DNA of 64,000 nt from an uncultured bacterium (GCA_905214795.1 CAJMNM010000001.1:1-64000); one strand, 5' to 3'; shown: positions 37,929 to 47,220, counted from the first letter of the stretch. Program-made: numbers and translations. Notes: a model not told the origin generated them from the letters alone.

Positions 37929-38807
37929 TCAACGTTTGTCAAACACAGCAGCCTGCTGCTGAAAGGTAACGGTCAGCAGACCTACATAAATTCCGTTCTT
38001 TCCAAGCTGATTGCAGACAACCTTATGACCATCGGCATTGTAAATGATTTTAGGCTTGTCGAACAAAGTATGACTGTGTCCTCCCAAAACAACATCAATA
38101 TCATGCGTAGACGGGATCAACAACGAATCGTTTACTTCCCCTACATCCCAACCAAGATGAGACAGACAAATCACCACATCACAATGTTGATTTTCCTTTA
38201 ACTGACGAGCGGTTTGATTAGCAGCCGTCAAAGGATCGTGATAAACCACTCCGGCATAATTTGCGGCAGCTGATACACCTTCAAGTTTCGGCCCCAAGCC
38301 GAATACACCGATACGCAGGCCATTCCGCTCTAGAACAACACTTTGACGAACAATATCACCGACAACAGTACCGCTAAAATCATAATTAGCATTAACAACT
38401 GGAAATGCTGCTTGTGAGAATATATGCCGCATGTTGTCCAACCCATTATCAAACTCATGATTTCCCAACGTCACCGCATCATATTTCATTTCATTCATCA
38501 AACGAACCTCGACCTCGCCTTTAAACAGATTATAATAAGCTGAGCCTTGTGAAAAATCGCCGGAATCAAACAATAACATATCGGGATAACGTTCACGCAA
38601 GCTACGGATTAATGCCGCACGGCGTAAGAAACCACCTTTCCCAGCCTGTAACGTATCAACTAAAAACGGGCTTAAAGGCTGTATCTGACTGTGTGTATCA
38701 TTGGTATGAACAATAACCAGCTGACGGGTCCGTGCACATACAGACGGCATACACCCCGCAACAAACATCAAGACCAATATTAACTTCAATAAAAGTTTCA
38801 TAAACAT
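37929..38807 (-). CDS. 5'-nucleotidase/metallophosphatase, catalytic half
   Basis: 292 residues with an N-terminal signal sequence (about 1-25). The calcineurin-like dinuclear metal motifs are present: HTNDTHSQI, DSGDFSQGS, GNHEFDNG, later LSHLGWD and LGGHSHT. The C-terminal substrate-binding domain of a normal UshA-type enzyme is missing here but is encoded by the upstream gene, two bases away. The two proteins therefore probably act together in the periplasm or at the surface, hydrolysing nucleotides or related phosphoesters. Both pieces are in one operon with C-terminal half first. Confidence 0.92.
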   Translation of the reverse strand: MFMKLLLKLILVLMFVAGCMPSVCARTRQLVIVHTNDTHSQIQPLSPFLVDTLQAGKGGFLRRAALIRSLRERYPDMLLFDSGDFSQGSAYYNLFKGEVEVRLMNEMKYDAVTLGNHEFDNGLDNMRHIFSQAAFPVVNANYDFSGTVVGDIVRQSVVLERNGLRIGVFGLGPKLEGVSAAANYAGVVYHDPLTAANQTARQLKENQHCDVVICLSHLGWDVGEVNDSLLIPSTHDIDVVLGGHSHTLFDKPKIIYNADGHKVVCNQLGKNGIYVGLLTVTFQQQAAVFDKR

Positions 38808-38809
38808 AT

Positions 38810-39562
38810 TTATTGAATCGCAACACGTCCTTCAGTCTTAGCTGTCACCTTTCGGCCCTCGGCCTGCGCTCGCATAATGGCCTCTGCAACCAATTCACGC
38901 ACTACAAACGGTGTTGACCGTTTAAGTATATGATCACGCAAAGCTGTCAGACCGTCATTACCTTCAGCCAGAAAATCAAGTGTTGCTATCACATAAATAG
39001 CGTGAGGGTCTATCTGCTGCCCCTGAAACATGGCATTGATATAACGGTGATCTGAAGTAATACCAATTTGGACACCATGACTGACTCCCTCCCCTCCTAC
39101 TGAAGCTATCTGCTCCATCAACCGGATAAGAACATCACCTTTAAGAGTAAGAATCACCATCTTGCTATCAAAAGGACATGCGGCCAACACATCACCATAA
39201 GTTATTGCTCCTTTAGGAAGAGAACTGCGCAAACCACCAATATTACACAAGCCAATATCCGCTTTCTTACCCACACGGGCCGATGCATCCAATAATACAT
39301 CTGCCACAAAATTGGACAAAGGACTCTCGGGGCGGCCCGGCCATAACTGTACATCGCTTTCGCCAAGCACAGGTGACATGATGCTGTCTACAGCCAGCTG
39401 ATAGGGTGTAAGAATCTGCACTGCCCCTTCATCGGGAGTAGCATCCCAATCAGACGTCAGTTCATAACGTACCGCATCAACCTGACAAACCTCGTATTGC
39501 GCCCACAGGACTGCCTGAGAGGCCAAAAAACATATTATACTTACAATCCTTTTACAATTCAT
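38810..39562 (-). CDS. 5'-nucleotidase C-terminal domain protein
   Basis: 250 residues with signal peptide 1-21 (ending LWAQ). Residues about 65-235 match the 5'-nucleotidase C-terminal domain: LSNFVADVLL, then IGLCNIGGLRSSLPKGAITYGDV, PFDSKMVILTLKGDVL and IATLDFLAEGNDGL. This is the nucleotide-recognition half of UshA-type enzymes, here a separate exported protein transcribed before its catalytic partner. A -7 box TACATTTG lies at 39585-39592. Confidence 0.92.
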   Translation of the reverse strand: MNCKRIVSIICFLASQAVLWAQYEVCQVDAVRYELTSDWDATPDEGAVQILTPYQLAVDSIMSPVLGESDVQLWPGRPESPLSNFVADVLLDASARVGKKADIGLCNIGGLRSSLPKGAITYGDVLAACPFDSKMVILTLKGDVLIRLMEQIASVGGEGVSHGVQIGITSDHRYINAMFQGQQIDPHAIYVIATLDFLAEGNDGLTALRDHILKRSTPFVVRELVAEAIMRAQAEGRKVTAKTEGRVAIQ

Positions 39563-39584
39563 ACCTTACCCTTTTAATGTGATT

Positions 39585-39592
39585 CAAATGTA
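39585..39592 (-). promoter_or_regulatory. -7 box of the split nucleotidase operon
   Basis: Minus-strand TACATTTG, 22 bases before the ATG at 39562. Confidence 0.55.
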
Positions 39593-39642
39593 GCAAAAAA
39601 GCAAAAGATGAGCAACTTATTGATAAAAAAGCAAGGAAATAA

Positions 39643-39673
39643 TTGTTTTTTTAAGAGATAATTTGTTACTTTG
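39643..39673 (+). promoter_or_regulatory. rplS promoter
   Basis: TTG (39643-39645), 20 bases, TTACTTTG (39666-39673). The downstream TTTGCAGCCG is identical to that at the tRNA-Leu promoter, probably the transcription start context. Confidence 0.55.
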
Positions 39674-39761
39674 CAGCCGCTTTCCGCGTAATCGCTGGCA
39701 GGATGCAGAGTTCCCTGTTATGTTGCGCTGGGACGACAAACAATTTAATTATCAAAACAAA

Positions 39762-40127
39762 ATGGCAGATTTAATTAAAATTGCTGAAGAAGCATTTGCT
39801 ACCGGCAAAGAGTTCCCTAAGTTCAAAGCAGGTGATACTATTACTGTAGCATACAAAATCGTCGAAGGTAATAAGGAGCGTATCCAGCAGTACCGTGGTG
39901 TCGTAATCAAAATCTCAGGTCACCAGAACAAAAAACGTTTCACTGTTCGCAAAATGTCAGGAACAGTAGGTGTAGAGCGTATCTTCCCTATCGAAAGCCC
40001 GAACATTGACAGCATCGTTGTCAACAAAGTAGGTAAGGTTCGTCGTGCTAAATTGTACTACTTACGTAACCTCACAGGTAAGAAGGCTCGTATCGCTGAA
40101 AAGCGTACTGTTGTTGCAGCTCAGTAA
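39762..40127 (+). CDS. rplS: 50S ribosomal protein L19
   Basis: 121 residues from the ATG at 39762, which gives the standard N-terminus MADLIKIAEE; the frame is open upstream but those codons belong to the leader. Visible L19 features are FKAGDTITVAYKI, the QQYRGVVIKI strand and the basic SPNIDSIVVNKVGKVRRAKLYYLRNLTGKKARI. It lies at the 30S-50S interface. Transcribed alone, with a leader of about 80 bases and a strong terminator. In many bacteria rplS sits with trmD and rimM; here it stands alone. Confidence 0.98.
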   Translation: MADLIKIAEEAFATGKEFPKFKAGDTITVAYKIVEGNKERIQQYRGVVIKISGHQNKKRFTVRKMSGTVGVERIFPIESPNIDSIVVNKVGKVRRAKLYYLRNLTGKKARIAEKRTVVAAQ

Positions 40128-40156
40128 TCTGCACAAAAAGAAATTACCTTATAATA

Positions 40157-40188
40157 AATGCCGGTTTCCATCACGGAAAACCGGCATT
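40157..40188 (+). terminator. terminator after rplS
   Basis: Stem 40157-40167 / 40178-40188 (AATGCCGGTTT with its complement), followed by TATTATTTTTT. Confidence 0.88.
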
Positions 40189-40278
40189 ATTATTTTTTAT
40201 CAATTCAAGAAAAACGCCTTGCACTTCCTAATCAGATAAACACAAATACAAGGCTATTTCTGCCATTAACAACACAGG

Positions 40279-41118
40279 CTATTTAACTAACCGGAGGCCA
40301 TCGGGCACTATCTCAATCAGCCTGCGCTTATACAAATCGCCTACGGCTTTCTTAAAAACCTTCTTACTCACACCAAACATTGCATAAATCTCCTCTGCCG
40401 GACTTTTATCGCCCAAAGAAGTTTTACCTCCATTCTTATGTAAATGTTCAAGAAGTACTTCCGAGAAATCATCAACAGCAGCCTTGCCATGCAGATTCAG
40501 TGTCAAATCCAGCTTACCGTCAGGACGGACCTGTTTAATATAAGCTTTAGTCCGGTCACCTGTATGCAATGAACGGAACACTTCACTGTCATAAAGCAAA
40601 CCGCCAAAACGATTGTCAACAATCACTTTAAAGCCTAAATCTGTTTTCTGCCAAACCAATACATCCACCTCATCACCTTCCTTATACGGTGGCATGTCCT
40701 TTGACAAATAACGCTCAACCTTGGCTGACGCCATGATGCGATAACTTTCTTCGTCAATATGTAAATGGACAATATATGACTGGCCTTTCAACATTTTCAT
40801 CTTCTGCTCACGGAAAGGCACAAACAAGTCCTTCATCAATCCCCAGTCAAGAAATGCGCCGAAATTGTTCACCCAGGCAACCTGAAGGTAGGCAAAATCA
40901 CCGACCATAGCTTTAGGATGTTCTGTCGTAGCAATAAGGCGCTCCTCACTGTCCAGATAAAGAAATACATCAATCTCATCGCCTATTTGTGTATTTTCGG
41001 GTACATAACGTGAAGGCAAAAGAATTTCTCCTTCACGGCCACCATCAAGATATAAACCGAAGTCTACAGCTTTTACAACCGTCAGACGGTTCATCCGCCC
41101 CAATTCAATTTTATTCAT
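40279..41118 (-). CDS. S1-domain RNA-binding protein (CvfB-like)
   Basis: 279 residues from the ATG at 41118; a longer frame from 41166 lies inside the preceding gene. S1-like OB folds are seen at about 5-65 and 70-135 (VGDFAYLQVAWVNNFGAFLDWGLMKDLFVPF), and a third at about 145-210. A C-terminal winged-helix segment follows (SPAEEIYAMFGVSKKVFKKAVGDLYKRRLIEI). This order matches CvfB, an RNA-binding regulator of virulence-factor expression in Staphylococcus. It overlaps the upstream ABC ATPase gene by 8 bases and is the last gene of a four-gene overlapping operon. Confidence 0.9.
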   Translation of the reverse strand: MNKIELGRMNRLTVVKAVDFGLYLDGGREGEILLPSRYVPENTQIGDEIDVFLYLDSEERLIATTEHPKAMVGDFAYLQVAWVNNFGAFLDWGLMKDLFVPFREQKMKMLKGQSYIVHLHIDEESYRIMASAKVERYLSKDMPPYKEGDEVDVLVWQKTDLGFKVIVDNRFGGLLYDSEVFRSLHTGDRTKAYIKQVRPDGKLDLTLNLHGKAAVDDFSEVLLEHLHKNGGKTSLGDKSPAEEIYAMFGVSKKVFKKAVGDLYKRRLIEIVPDGLRLVK

Positions 41119-41806
41119 GTATATCTTCCTTTTCTGATTCAACGGTATCTTCCAATATTCTGCCATCCTTCATATGAATGGTACGGTCGGTCAGACGCGC
41201 CAAATCGTTATCATGAGTCACAATAACAAAAGTCTGACCGAATTTATCGCGCAAGTCAAAAAAGAGCTGATGCAGCTCTTCCTTATTCTTTGTATCAAGA
41301 CTTCCCGAGGGCTCATCGGCAAATATAACAGACGGATGGTTCATCAAGGCACGAGCCACTGCCACACGTTGCTTTTCCCCCCCCGAAAGTTCCTTCGGTT
41401 TATGAGAGGCCCGTTCTGACAATCCCATGAAATCAAGCAACTCACATGCACGCTCACGAGCCTCGCGTGTAGGAGTATGCCCAATAAAAGCGGGAATCAT
41501 CACATTCTCGAGTGCTGTAAACTCAGGCAACAATTGATGAAACTGAAACACAAAACCTATCTGTTTATTCCTAAAATCAGCCAAAGCCGTATTCTTTAAA
41601 GTTTGTACTGGCACACCGTCAAACAAAACCGAACCGGTATCGGGTTTATCCAGTGTTCCCATAATCTGAAGCAATGTAGTCTTCCCGGCACCGCTTGGCC
41701 CGACAATACTGACTATTTCTCCTTTATTTATCATGAGACTGATACCTTTCAATACTTCAAGATCTCCAAAACTTTTTCTGATATCTCTAACTTCTATCAT
41801 AATCAT
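41111..41806 (-). CDS. LolD/MacB-type ABC transporter ATPase
   Basis: 231 residues. Walker A GPSGAGKTT (about 37-45), Q-loop FQFHQLLPEFTALENV, signature LSGGEKQRVAVARAL, Walker B VIFADEPSGSLD and H-switch VIVTHD are all intact, with the insertions typical of the LolD/MacB/FtsE group. No cognate permease is adjacent, so the partner (lipoprotein release, efflux or similar) is unassigned. It overlaps tcdA by four bases (ATGA) upstream and the S1 protein gene by eight downstream. Confidence 0.92.
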   Translation of the reverse strand: MIMIEVRDIRKSFGDLEVLKGISLMINKGEIVSIVGPSGAGKTTLLQIMGTLDKPDTGSVLFDGVPVQTLKNTALADFRNKQIGFVFQFHQLLPEFTALENVMIPAFIGHTPTREARERACELLDFMGLSERASHKPKELSGGEKQRVAVARALMNHPSVIFADEPSGSLDTKNKEELHQLFFDLRDKFGQTFVIVTHDNDLARLTDRTIHMKDGRILEDTVESEKEDIHE

Positions 41807-42519
41807 AACCTGTTGATGACGTATTGTGCCAGATAGCAGCCAAAAACTGCCGGCATATAACTCACAGTTCCTGTTGTTGTTTTCTTATTGCGTTCTCCCT
41901 CAACCTTTATCACCGCGTTCACATCAGCCTGCTGACTGCAAAATACAACCGGTAAAGGATGGTGCATACCTGCTTTCTTAAGTCGTGTACGCACAGCTTT
42001 ACTCAACCCACAATGATAAGTTTCCCAAAGATCGGCAAAACGAATCTGTGTAATATCCGTCTTTGCTCCCGCCCCCATGCTGCAAACTATTTTTATCTTA
42101 CGTTTCATTGCCTCCATGATAAGCGCACATTTAGGAGCAATCGTATCAATGGCATCGACAATAAAATCGAAATGTGTCTCGTCGAGCAAATGGCCTACCA
42201 TGTTCTCATCCAGAAATTCAGCCCTTGGAATAATATCTACATCAGGATTGATATCACGAAAACGTACCGCAAGTATGTCAACCTTATTCTGACCAATTGT
42301 AGAATGCAAGGCACAAAGCTGACGGTTGATATTTGAAGGTTGCACCTCGTCCGCATCAAGTAACATAAAATGGCCGACTCCTGCACGCACCAACATTTCT
42401 GCTGCATAAGCACCTACTCCACCAAGCCCTACAATCAGGACACGCGCATGACGAAGACGTTCACACTTTTCCGCCCCCAACAGCAATTCTGTCCGTTCCG
42501 ACCAATGCGTATCACTCAT
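41803..42519 (-). CDS. tcdA: tRNA threonylcarbamoyladenosine dehydratase
   Basis: 238 residues of the ThiF/E1-like family. The Rossmann ATP-binding GLGGVGAYAAEMLVRAGVG (about 31-49), DADEVQPSNINRQ and DAIDTIAPKCALI match TcdA (CsdL), which cyclises t6A to ct6A at tRNA position 37. The C-terminal QQADVNAVIKVEGERNKKTTTGTVSYMPAVFGCYLA is the usual TcdA ending. It overlaps the antiporter stop by four bases and the ABC ATPase start by four, so the operon is translationally coupled. Confidence 0.93.
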   Translation of the reverse strand: MSDTHWSERTELLLGAEKCERLRHARVLIVGLGGVGAYAAEMLVRAGVGHFMLLDADEVQPSNINRQLCALHSTIGQNKVDILAVRFRDINPDVDIIPRAEFLDENMVGHLLDETHFDFIVDAIDTIAPKCALIMEAMKRKIKIVCSMGAGAKTDITQIRFADLWETYHCGLSKAVRTRLKKAGMHHPLPVVFCSQQADVNAVIKVEGERNKKTTTGTVSYMPAVFGCYLAQYVINRL

Positions 42520-44657
42520 GACTCTTCATTCTTTTCTTCCTGTTTAGACAATATTTTACGGTACCATTCTTTGGCGGCCTCATATCTGTCGTTTACTGAT
42601 AAAGGCTGACTGATGCTGACATCTTTCGTTGCAGCTTCAGCATAAACATCTGGGAAAATCAGCATCACACCGGTATTGATGTAATAACGTTTAATCTGCT
42701 GAGGTATATGGTCGAACGACGGTCGGAATGAGATTGACCCACGACGTGCGAGAACAACAATCAACAAATGATCTTCACGCACTTCACGCGAAAGACGTTT
42801 CAATTCATTACCACCATCGGTCAAGACGAACTCCGCACGAATATCGGCATGATACATTTGCAAATAGCGTTGCAAAATCCGTAATGTGTCACGATGACCA
42901 TGATAAGTTATACGGCATCCTAATCCTACAGCCAAACGTGCGACCCGTTCCACCCAATGATAAAAACCGGCTTCAAACTGAGCTTTGGCCGGAATAGCCA
43001 CATGTATCCGGCGTATGGTGTTGATAGGCATGGTACAGCGTACCATCGTAATCTGCCGGTTCAAACCGTTCAGCAGACTGATCAGCACCGGTCCGAAAAA
43101 TGATTCTGTAGGTGAACTCTGCACATGAAGGCCGACCACCAGTTCGGAATAATCGCTTTCCTTCATGGTATGGATAATACCGTTGGCCAGATTGGTAGCC
43201 AACCGGACTTTAGTTTGCATCTGCACATTAGCCGCCGAAGCAATTGCAGCTGCCGACTCTAGCAATTTATATCCCTGTTCCTGAGCTTTTGAATCATTTT
43301 CAAGCACCACATTGATGGCACTCATCGGTGCGTCAGACTTCTCTTTGCGCATCATCAAAGCCATATTAACCAGATTATCCACTGTATCAGGATAAGCCAA
43401 AGCTATAAGTGTAGATTCCTCATCTAGCGGACGATCGTCACTGATATTTCCTCCGCGTAAAGCAAGTTTACGCGCAGCTGACTCGGTTGTAAACGAACTG
43501 ACCATACAGGTAACCAAAATCAGCAAAATCGTCCCGTTAAGTACATCCTCGTTCAACAGACGCTCACCCGAGGGTAATATAATATTATATCCTACCAACA
43601 CAGCAGCCAATGTCGCTGCAGCCTGCGCATTACTCAATCCAAACATCAAGTCACGTTCCAGACCGGACATTTTAAACATCTTTTGTGTCAGCCACGCAGC
43701 AATCCATTTTCCCAACAAAGCCATTGTAATCATAACTGCCGCCACCTTCAAGGCCTCACCGGTACCGAACAACACGCGCAAATCTATAAGCATACCTACG
43801 CCTATCAAGAAATAAGGGATAAAAAGCGCATTACCTACAAATTCCAGATGATGCATCAACGGTGCCGTACGCGGTATCAGACGGTTCAAGACAATACCGG
43901 CAAGAAAGGCTCCCAATATACCTTCCATTCCTACGACTTCCATCAATCCTGCTGCCAAAAACACCATTGCCAATACAAATATGTACTGCAACACTGCGTC
44001 ATTGTAACGTCTGAAGAACCATCTTCCGATACGGGGAAAAGAATAGATTATCAGTAAGGAAACCAATACAACCTTCAATAAAAGAATCAGCCAATAATAA
44101 CCGTGCGCATCTTCACGGAACATACCGGCTATTACCGCCAACACCAACAAAGTCAACGTATCTGTTACTATTGTACCGCCGACAGCAATGCTTACGCTGC
44201 GGTTTCTGGCCACACCATATCTGATAACTATGGGATAAGCAATCAAGGTATGCGACGCATACATGCTGGCCAGCAATACAGATGTCACGACTGAATATTT
44301 CAAGAGGGTATAATTCGTAACAAATCCCATTGCCAGCGGTATAAGAAAAGCCGTAATTCCTAAAGCAAATGCCTGTTTCTGTATGCGTCTCATGTTCTGC
44401 ATATCCATTTCAAGACTGGCAAGAAACATGATGTAATACAAACCAACCTGTCCAAACAGTTCAAAACTACTGTCTCTGTCGAGCACATGAAATCCGTACG
44501 GACCAATCAATACTCCCGCAAGAATCATGCCAATAATATGCGGTATACGTAATTTTCCCAACAAAATAGGCGCAAACAATATGATACAAAGTACCATGAA
44601 AAAAATCCATGTGGGGTCCGTTACCGGAAAATATGATGACCAATCGGGCATTTGCAT
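42516..44657 (-). CDS. CPA2-type cation:proton antiporter with cytoplasmic USP-like tail
   Basis: 713 residues. Residues about 15-400 contain 11-13 membrane segments of the Na+/H+ exchanger (CPA2) family, with GMILAGVLIGPYGFHV and the central GAFLAGIVLNRLIP region. Residues about 430-700 form a soluble part resembling two universal-stress-protein-like domains. It exchanges Na+ or K+ for H+ across the inner membrane. First gene of the four-gene operon antiporter-tcdA-ABC ATPase-S1 protein; -7-like box TTACTTTG at 44682-44689. Confidence 0.92.
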   Translation of the reverse strand: MQMPDWSSYFPVTDPTWIFFMVLCIILFAPILLGKLRIPHIIGMILAGVLIGPYGFHVLDRDSSFELFGQVGLYYIMFLASLEMDMQNMRRIQKQAFALGITAFLIPLAMGFVTNYTLLKYSVVTSVLLASMYASHTLIAYPIVIRYGVARNRSVSIAVGGTIVTDTLTLLVLAVIAGMFREDAHGYYWLILLLKVVLVSLLIIYSFPRIGRWFFRRYNDAVLQYIFVLAMVFLAAGLMEVVGMEGILGAFLAGIVLNRLIPRTAPLMHHLEFVGNALFIPYFLIGVGMLIDLRVLFGTGEALKVAAVMITMALLGKWIAAWLTQKMFKMSGLERDLMFGLSNAQAAATLAAVLVGYNIILPSGERLLNEDVLNGTILLILVTCMVSSFTTESAARKLALRGGNISDDRPLDEESTLIALAYPDTVDNLVNMALMMRKEKSDAPMSAINVVLENDSKAQEQGYKLLESAAAIASAANVQMQTKVRLATNLANGIIHTMKESDYSELVVGLHVQSSPTESFFGPVLISLLNGLNRQITMVRCTMPINTIRRIHVAIPAKAQFEAGFYHWVERVARLAVGLGCRITYHGHRDTLRILQRYLQMYHADIRAEFVLTDGGNELKRLSREVREDHLLIVVLARRGSISFRPSFDHIPQQIKRYYINTGVMLIFPDVYAEAATKDVSISQPLSVNDRYEAAKEWYRKILSKQEEKNEES

Positions 44658-44681
44658 GACTTAGGTTGTTGATTTATCATG

Positions 44682-44689
44682 CAAAGTAA
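44682..44689 (-). promoter_or_regulatory. -7-like box of the antiporter operon
   Basis: Minus-strand TTACTTTG, 25 bases before the antiporter ATG; one base off the TAnnTTTG consensus but identical to the rplS box. Confidence 0.45.
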
Positions 44690-44732
44690 CGAAAAAGTTT
44701 CTATTTTGTATGTATTTTAGTTATAAAATATC

Positions 44733-44740
44733 TATTTTTG
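44733..44740 (+). promoter_or_regulatory. asd -7 box
   Basis: TATTTTTG, 36 bases before the asd ATG, divergent from the antiporter promoter. Confidence 0.55.
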
Positions 44741-44776
44741 TAACTGAAATCGACTATAAACTAAAAAAAATATCAA

Positions 44777-45787
44777 ATGAAAGTAGCAATTGTAGGTGCG
44801 AGCGGCGCTGTTGGACAAGAATTTCTGCGCGTGCTCGACGAAAGGAACTTCCCATTGGACGAGTTGGTATTGTTTGGTTCAACCCGCAGTGCCGGCACAA
44901 AATACAAGTTCCGTGGTAAAGAGATTGAAGTGAAACTTTTGCAACACAACGACGACTTCAAGGACATCGACATTGCCTTCACTTCAGCCGGTGCCGGTAC
45001 ATCCAAGGAATTTGCCGAGGATATTACCAAATATGGCGCGGTAATGATTGACAACTCCAGTGCATTCCGTATGGATCAGGACGTTCCCCTTGTTGTTCCT
45101 GAATGTAATGCAGAAGATGCTCTAAACCGCCCTCGTGGTATTATTGCCAATCCAAACTGTACAACCATCATGATGGTGACAGCCCTTCAGCCGATTGAAA
45201 ACCTGAGCCACATCAAACGTATTCACGTTGCAAGTTATCAGGCAGCCAGCGGTGCCGGTGCTGCAGCAATGGCCGAATTGGAACAACAGTATCGTGAAAT
45301 CATAGAAGGTAAGCCTGTAACGGTAAACAAATTTGCATACCAGTTGGCATATAACGTTATTCCTCAAATCGATGTTTTCCAAGACAATGGTTATACCAAG
45401 GAAGAAATGAAAATGTTCAACGAGACACAGAAAATCATGCACAGTGACGTAAAATGCTCTGCCATGTGTGTACGTGTTCCCGCACTGCGTTCTCACTCAG
45501 AGGCCATTTGGATTGAAACAGAGAAACCTCTGACTGTTGAAGAAGTACAAAACGCTATTGCCAATGGCGAAGGTCTTCAACTAATGGACGACCCTGCAAA
45601 TAAGGTCTATCCAATGCCTTTGTTCCTTGCAGGAAAAGACGACGTTTATGTAGGTCGTATCCGTAAAGATCTTGCCAATGAAAACGGCATGACGCTATGG
45701 CTTGTCGGCGACCAGATTAAGAAAGGTGCTGCACTCAACGCCGTACAAATTGCCGAATACCTCATTAAGGTTGGTAACGTAAAATAA
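44777..45787 (+). CDS. asd: aspartate-semialdehyde dehydrogenase
   Basis: 336 residues. It reduces aspartyl phosphate to aspartate semialdehyde with NADPH, the branch point to lysine/diaminopimelate, threonine and methionine. Visible: NADP-binding GASGAVGQE (7-15), the catalytic cysteine C128 in ANPNCTT, SYQAASGAG near 155, and the conserved HSEAIWIE with the active-site His near 237. The usual length of the Gram-positive/Bacteroidetes subtype. Monocistronic, ended by the large hairpin at 45882-45962. Confidence 0.98.
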   Translation: MKVAIVGASGAVGQEFLRVLDERNFPLDELVLFGSTRSAGTKYKFRGKEIEVKLLQHNDDFKDIDIAFTSAGAGTSKEFAEDITKYGAVMIDNSSAFRMDQDVPLVVPECNAEDALNRPRGIIANPNCTTIMMVTALQPIENLSHIKRIHVASYQAASGAGAAAMAELEQQYREIIEGKPVTVNKFAYQLAYNVIPQIDVFQDNGYTKEEMKMFNETQKIMHSDVKCSAMCVRVPALRSHSEAIWIETEKPLTVEEVQNAIANGEGLQLMDDPANKVYPMPLFLAGKDDVYVGRIRKDLANENGMTLWLVGDQIKKGAALNAVQIAEYLIKVGNVK

Positions 45788-45881
45788 AGTTGCATGTAAC
45801 ATTGTTTCTTTGCCTTTCTATATTGTATCTTTAAAAAGAAAGCAAATTCAGCAATGCCACTCTTATAATAAAAAAATACAG

Positions 45882-45962
45882 ACTGTGTCGTAATGAACCG
45901 GCTGTTCATCGGAATGTCATATTAGAAATGACTTCTTGAAACAGCATTCATTACGACACAGT
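45882..45962. terminator. large branched inverted repeat after asd
   Basis: Perfect 16-bp outer stem, 45882-45897 with 45947-45962, then an inner GCTGTT/AACAGC pairing (45901-45906 / 45940-45945) and a GTCAT/ATGAC tip. It is flanked by A-rich and T-rich tracts. It can act as a terminator, but it is larger than needed and resembles a miniature mobile repeat. Confidence 0.6.
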
Positions 45963-46273
45963 TTTATTTTTAATGCACTAACAATTAGCTATAATTGTCC
46001 CCTTACAAACAATGCATATGAAAGCTAATCCGATTCTGATTCTCTACTTCTGCATGCCATATTAATAAAGAACCGGCATCATTATTGGTTACTCAAACAA
46101 AAAATAATAGAGATAATGTTAATCCTTCCATCTACCATTGTTACACTACCCCAACAGCCAACTCCGATAAATAAGTTTTCCATTAGGTCGTTTTCGTTAA
46201 GCTTTTCACACAGAAGAAAGTCTTTTAATTTACCCCACACTGTATCGTAGTCTAGGCCGTATACAATTGGTCA
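45963..46273. other. intergenic region with a possible gene remnant
   Basis: About 310 bases with no established gene. Directly after the GDPD stop a minus-strand frame stays open from 46270 to 46082 (about 62 codons) with protein-like composition (YDTVWGKLKDFLLCEKLN, LFIGVGCWGSV), but its only ATG is at 46183, leaving 33 residues. It may be the degraded end of a lost gene. Confidence 0.3.
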
Positions 46274-47200
46274 TCACTCTTCTGGTGCGTATTTTATTAT
46301 TCCACTTCGAATCTCACGCAGTCCTTTTTGTTTTAAATAAGAAATCAATTCTACAGGCCGGTCGGTCTGGATAATTGTAGCCCGCTGTTTTAACACCCAT
46401 CCCCAATTGTCATCTGGCTGGGTTATTGCCTTTTCATCTTCATGTCCACCGCAAAGGCTTTCCCATAATGTATTAATCCATATACGGCATCCCGCATCAG
46501 CAATATTATTCACATAAGACAATTGCGGGAAGTCATCTGTTTTGAAACCGACTTCCATAGCCACAGGATGGAAGTCTGAGAGAAAAGAATCAATGTAAGA
46601 AATAGCACCATCCGAATCAAGATCCACTATCGGCATATAAATAATGTCTTTATATCCTACTAATTGTTTTTTGACTTGCTCTACCGAGTTTCGTCCTTTC
46701 AATATCACATGGTTTTCAGTTTCAGTCTCTTGAATAATTGGAGTTATGTCTGCTAAATAGTCACCCCCCTTATCTATATTGACCAGTAGTTTCCCTTTAC
46801 AAGCCAATAAAGCCTCTTTTAATGTAGGTATACGTTCGTCTGAAAGAATACCATCGTTAAAGCGTAAGCGAAATTTCTTCAGTTCTTCCACGGTGTAATC
46901 AGAGATGTTACCTGTTCCATCAGTCATTCGATTGATGTTTCCATCATGCATCAGTACAAAATCTCCATCTTTCGTCTTTTGAATATCGATTTCCACCATG
47001 TCTACTCCCATTGCTGCAGCACTGTTAATGGCGCTTATAGAATTTTCGGGTGCATGTCGCCAATCACCACGATGTGCCACTACAAATACGTAACCTGAAT
47101 CATTGCTCTTGAGAATAGCTAATAAAGAGTCTATCCGCCCTACAGCCTGAATGCTTAATGTCAAAAATAAACATAAGCCACATAATACGGTCCTTTTCAT
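46274..47200 (-). CDS. glycerophosphodiester phosphodiesterase family protein
   Basis: 308 residues with signal peptide 1-20. GDPD TIM-barrel landmarks: AHRGDWRHAPENS (H43, R44, E52), MVEIDIQKTKDG (E70, D72), FVLMHD (H85). These are the acid-base and metal residues needed to cleave glycerophosphodiesters to glycerol phosphate and an alcohol. The enzyme is predicted to be periplasmic. Its sequence is more A+T-rich and its codon choice differs somewhat from the flanking genes. It has a -7 box TACATTTG at 47221-47228. Confidence 0.93.
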   Translation of the reverse strand: MKRTVLCGLCLFLTLSIQAVGRIDSLLAILKSNDSGYVFVVAHRGDWRHAPENSISAINSAAAMGVDMVEIDIQKTKDGDFVLMHDGNINRMTDGTGNISDYTVEELKKFRLRFNDGILSDERIPTLKEALLACKGKLLVNIDKGGDYLADITPIIQETETENHVILKGRNSVEQVKKQLVGYKDIIYMPIVDLDSDGAISYIDSFLSDFHPVAMEVGFKTDDFPQLSYVNNIADAGCRIWINTLWESLCGGHEDEKAITQPDDNWGWVLKQRATIIQTDRPVELISYLKQKGLREIRSGIIKYAPEE

Positions 47201-47220
47201 TTTTATTAAATTTAGTTCTC

